A DNA stretch of 64,000 nucleotides from Niveispirillum fermenti (GTDB taxonomy: Bacteria; Pseudomonadota; Alphaproteobacteria; Azospirillales; Azospirillaceae): positions 62,001 to 126,000 of the forward strand of contig NZ_JBLTXA010000001.1 in the NCBI RefSeq assembly GCF_048066175.1. The letters run 5' to 3'. This document shows positions 63,756 to 64,000 of the stretch, piece by piece (the first letter of the stretch is position 1; each line of letters opens with the position of its first letter). The position numbers and the translations under genes are program-made. The notes below the pieces were generated by a model. That model was not told the DNA's origin. It ran no database searches and saw only the letters and a program-made list of their open reading frames with translations.

Positions 63756-64000
63756 ATGCAATCACAGAATTCAACCCTGCCGCTGACCGAACGCATCGAC
63801 CGCGTCCGCCTGATCCGTGCGGAAAATGTCGGGCCTGTTACCTTCGCGCGACTTCTGGAACGGTTCGGCACGGCCAGCGCGGCGCTGGCGGCACTCCCCG
63901 ACCTGGCCCGGCGCGGCGGCCGCAAGGCACCCTTGCGCGTGCCCGCGCGGACAGAGGTGGAGCGGGAAGCCGCGGCGCTGGAAAAGCTGGGCGGGCGCTG
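63756..64000 (+). CDS. dprA: DNA-processing protein DprA (3' end missing)
   Basis: The first 81 codons of a frame that runs off the window. It reads MQSQNSTLPLTERIDRVRLI, then GPVTFARLLERFGTASAALAAL, the helix-hairpin-helix N-terminus of DprA/Smf. DprA loads RecA on incoming single-stranded DNA in transformation. The Rossmann core that would confirm it lies outside the window. Confidence 0.85.
   Translation, partial: MQSQNSTLPLTERIDRVRLIRAENVGPVTFARLLERFGTASAALAALPDLARRGGRKAPLRVPARTEVEREAAALEKLGGR

Overview
The window looks like the chromosome of a GC-rich alphaproteobacterium, most likely Rhodospirillales (Azospirillum/Niveispirillum-like). This rests on the dusB-ntrB-ntrC block next to a fused ispDF, a DUF3126 gene, the cobC-cobS/cobT arrangement and the dense GGC/GCC/CTG codon use. 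The species assignment is inference; no rRNA gene is present.

Left chromosomal part (1-14.5 kb): the 3' part of an Lhr-like ligase-associated helicase, a small secreted protein, divergent alanine dehydrogenase and Lrp/AsnC regulator, a Nudix hydrolase, an ArsC/YffB-like protein, a DsbA/FrnE-like thiol oxidoreductase, an unrecognised protein, a secreted HExxH protein, a SYLF protein, the late cobalamin genes cobC-cobS (minus) and cobT (plus), a PLP aldolase/lyase, and purD closed by a terminator.

Variable region (about 14.5-39.95 kb), between the purD terminator and the 3' end of a tRNA-Lys gene. (a) A leftward Tn7-like module, tnsA-tnsB-tnsC-tniQ, lies downstream of an FtsH-like AAA+/zinc-protease gene in the same orientation, with a candidate promoter at 23.2 kb and a terminator just past tniQ. 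(b) A cargo stretch (23.4-28.3 kb) holds a ribbon-helix-helix protein, small secreted or membrane proteins, what looks like a gutted EEP nuclease, a secreted EndA-type nuclease and small companions. (c) A defence-like stretch (28.3-37 kb) has a WYL regulator divergent from a RecB-like nuclease/helicase, then a visibly AT-richer four-gene cassette (a YwgA/Panacea-like protein facing three tightly packed unknown genes, the last looking like a permuted NlpC/P60 cysteine enzyme), then a DUF3883 nuclease-like protein and a possibly inactive PD-(D/E)XK-like protein. (d) A very large tyrosine recombinase points at the tRNA. The AT-rich cassette and the FtsH-like gene beside the Tn7-like module are the best candidates for undescribed biology.

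Right chromosomal part (40-64 kb): coaD, gyrA, a MATE exporter, a proline-rich small protein, trmFO, a two-subunit molybdenum hydroxylase, trkA, a lipoprotein, a nucleotidyltransferase, a CinA-type amidase, ispDF, dusB-ntrB-ntrC, gap, a DUF3126 protein, a secreted single-haem-motif protein, a class III aminotransferase and the start of dprA. A dispersed repeat (about 62 nt copies at 7.4 and 58.7 kb) and an associated perfect palindrome (5.2 and 58.75 kb) occur only in intergenic chromosomal DNA here.
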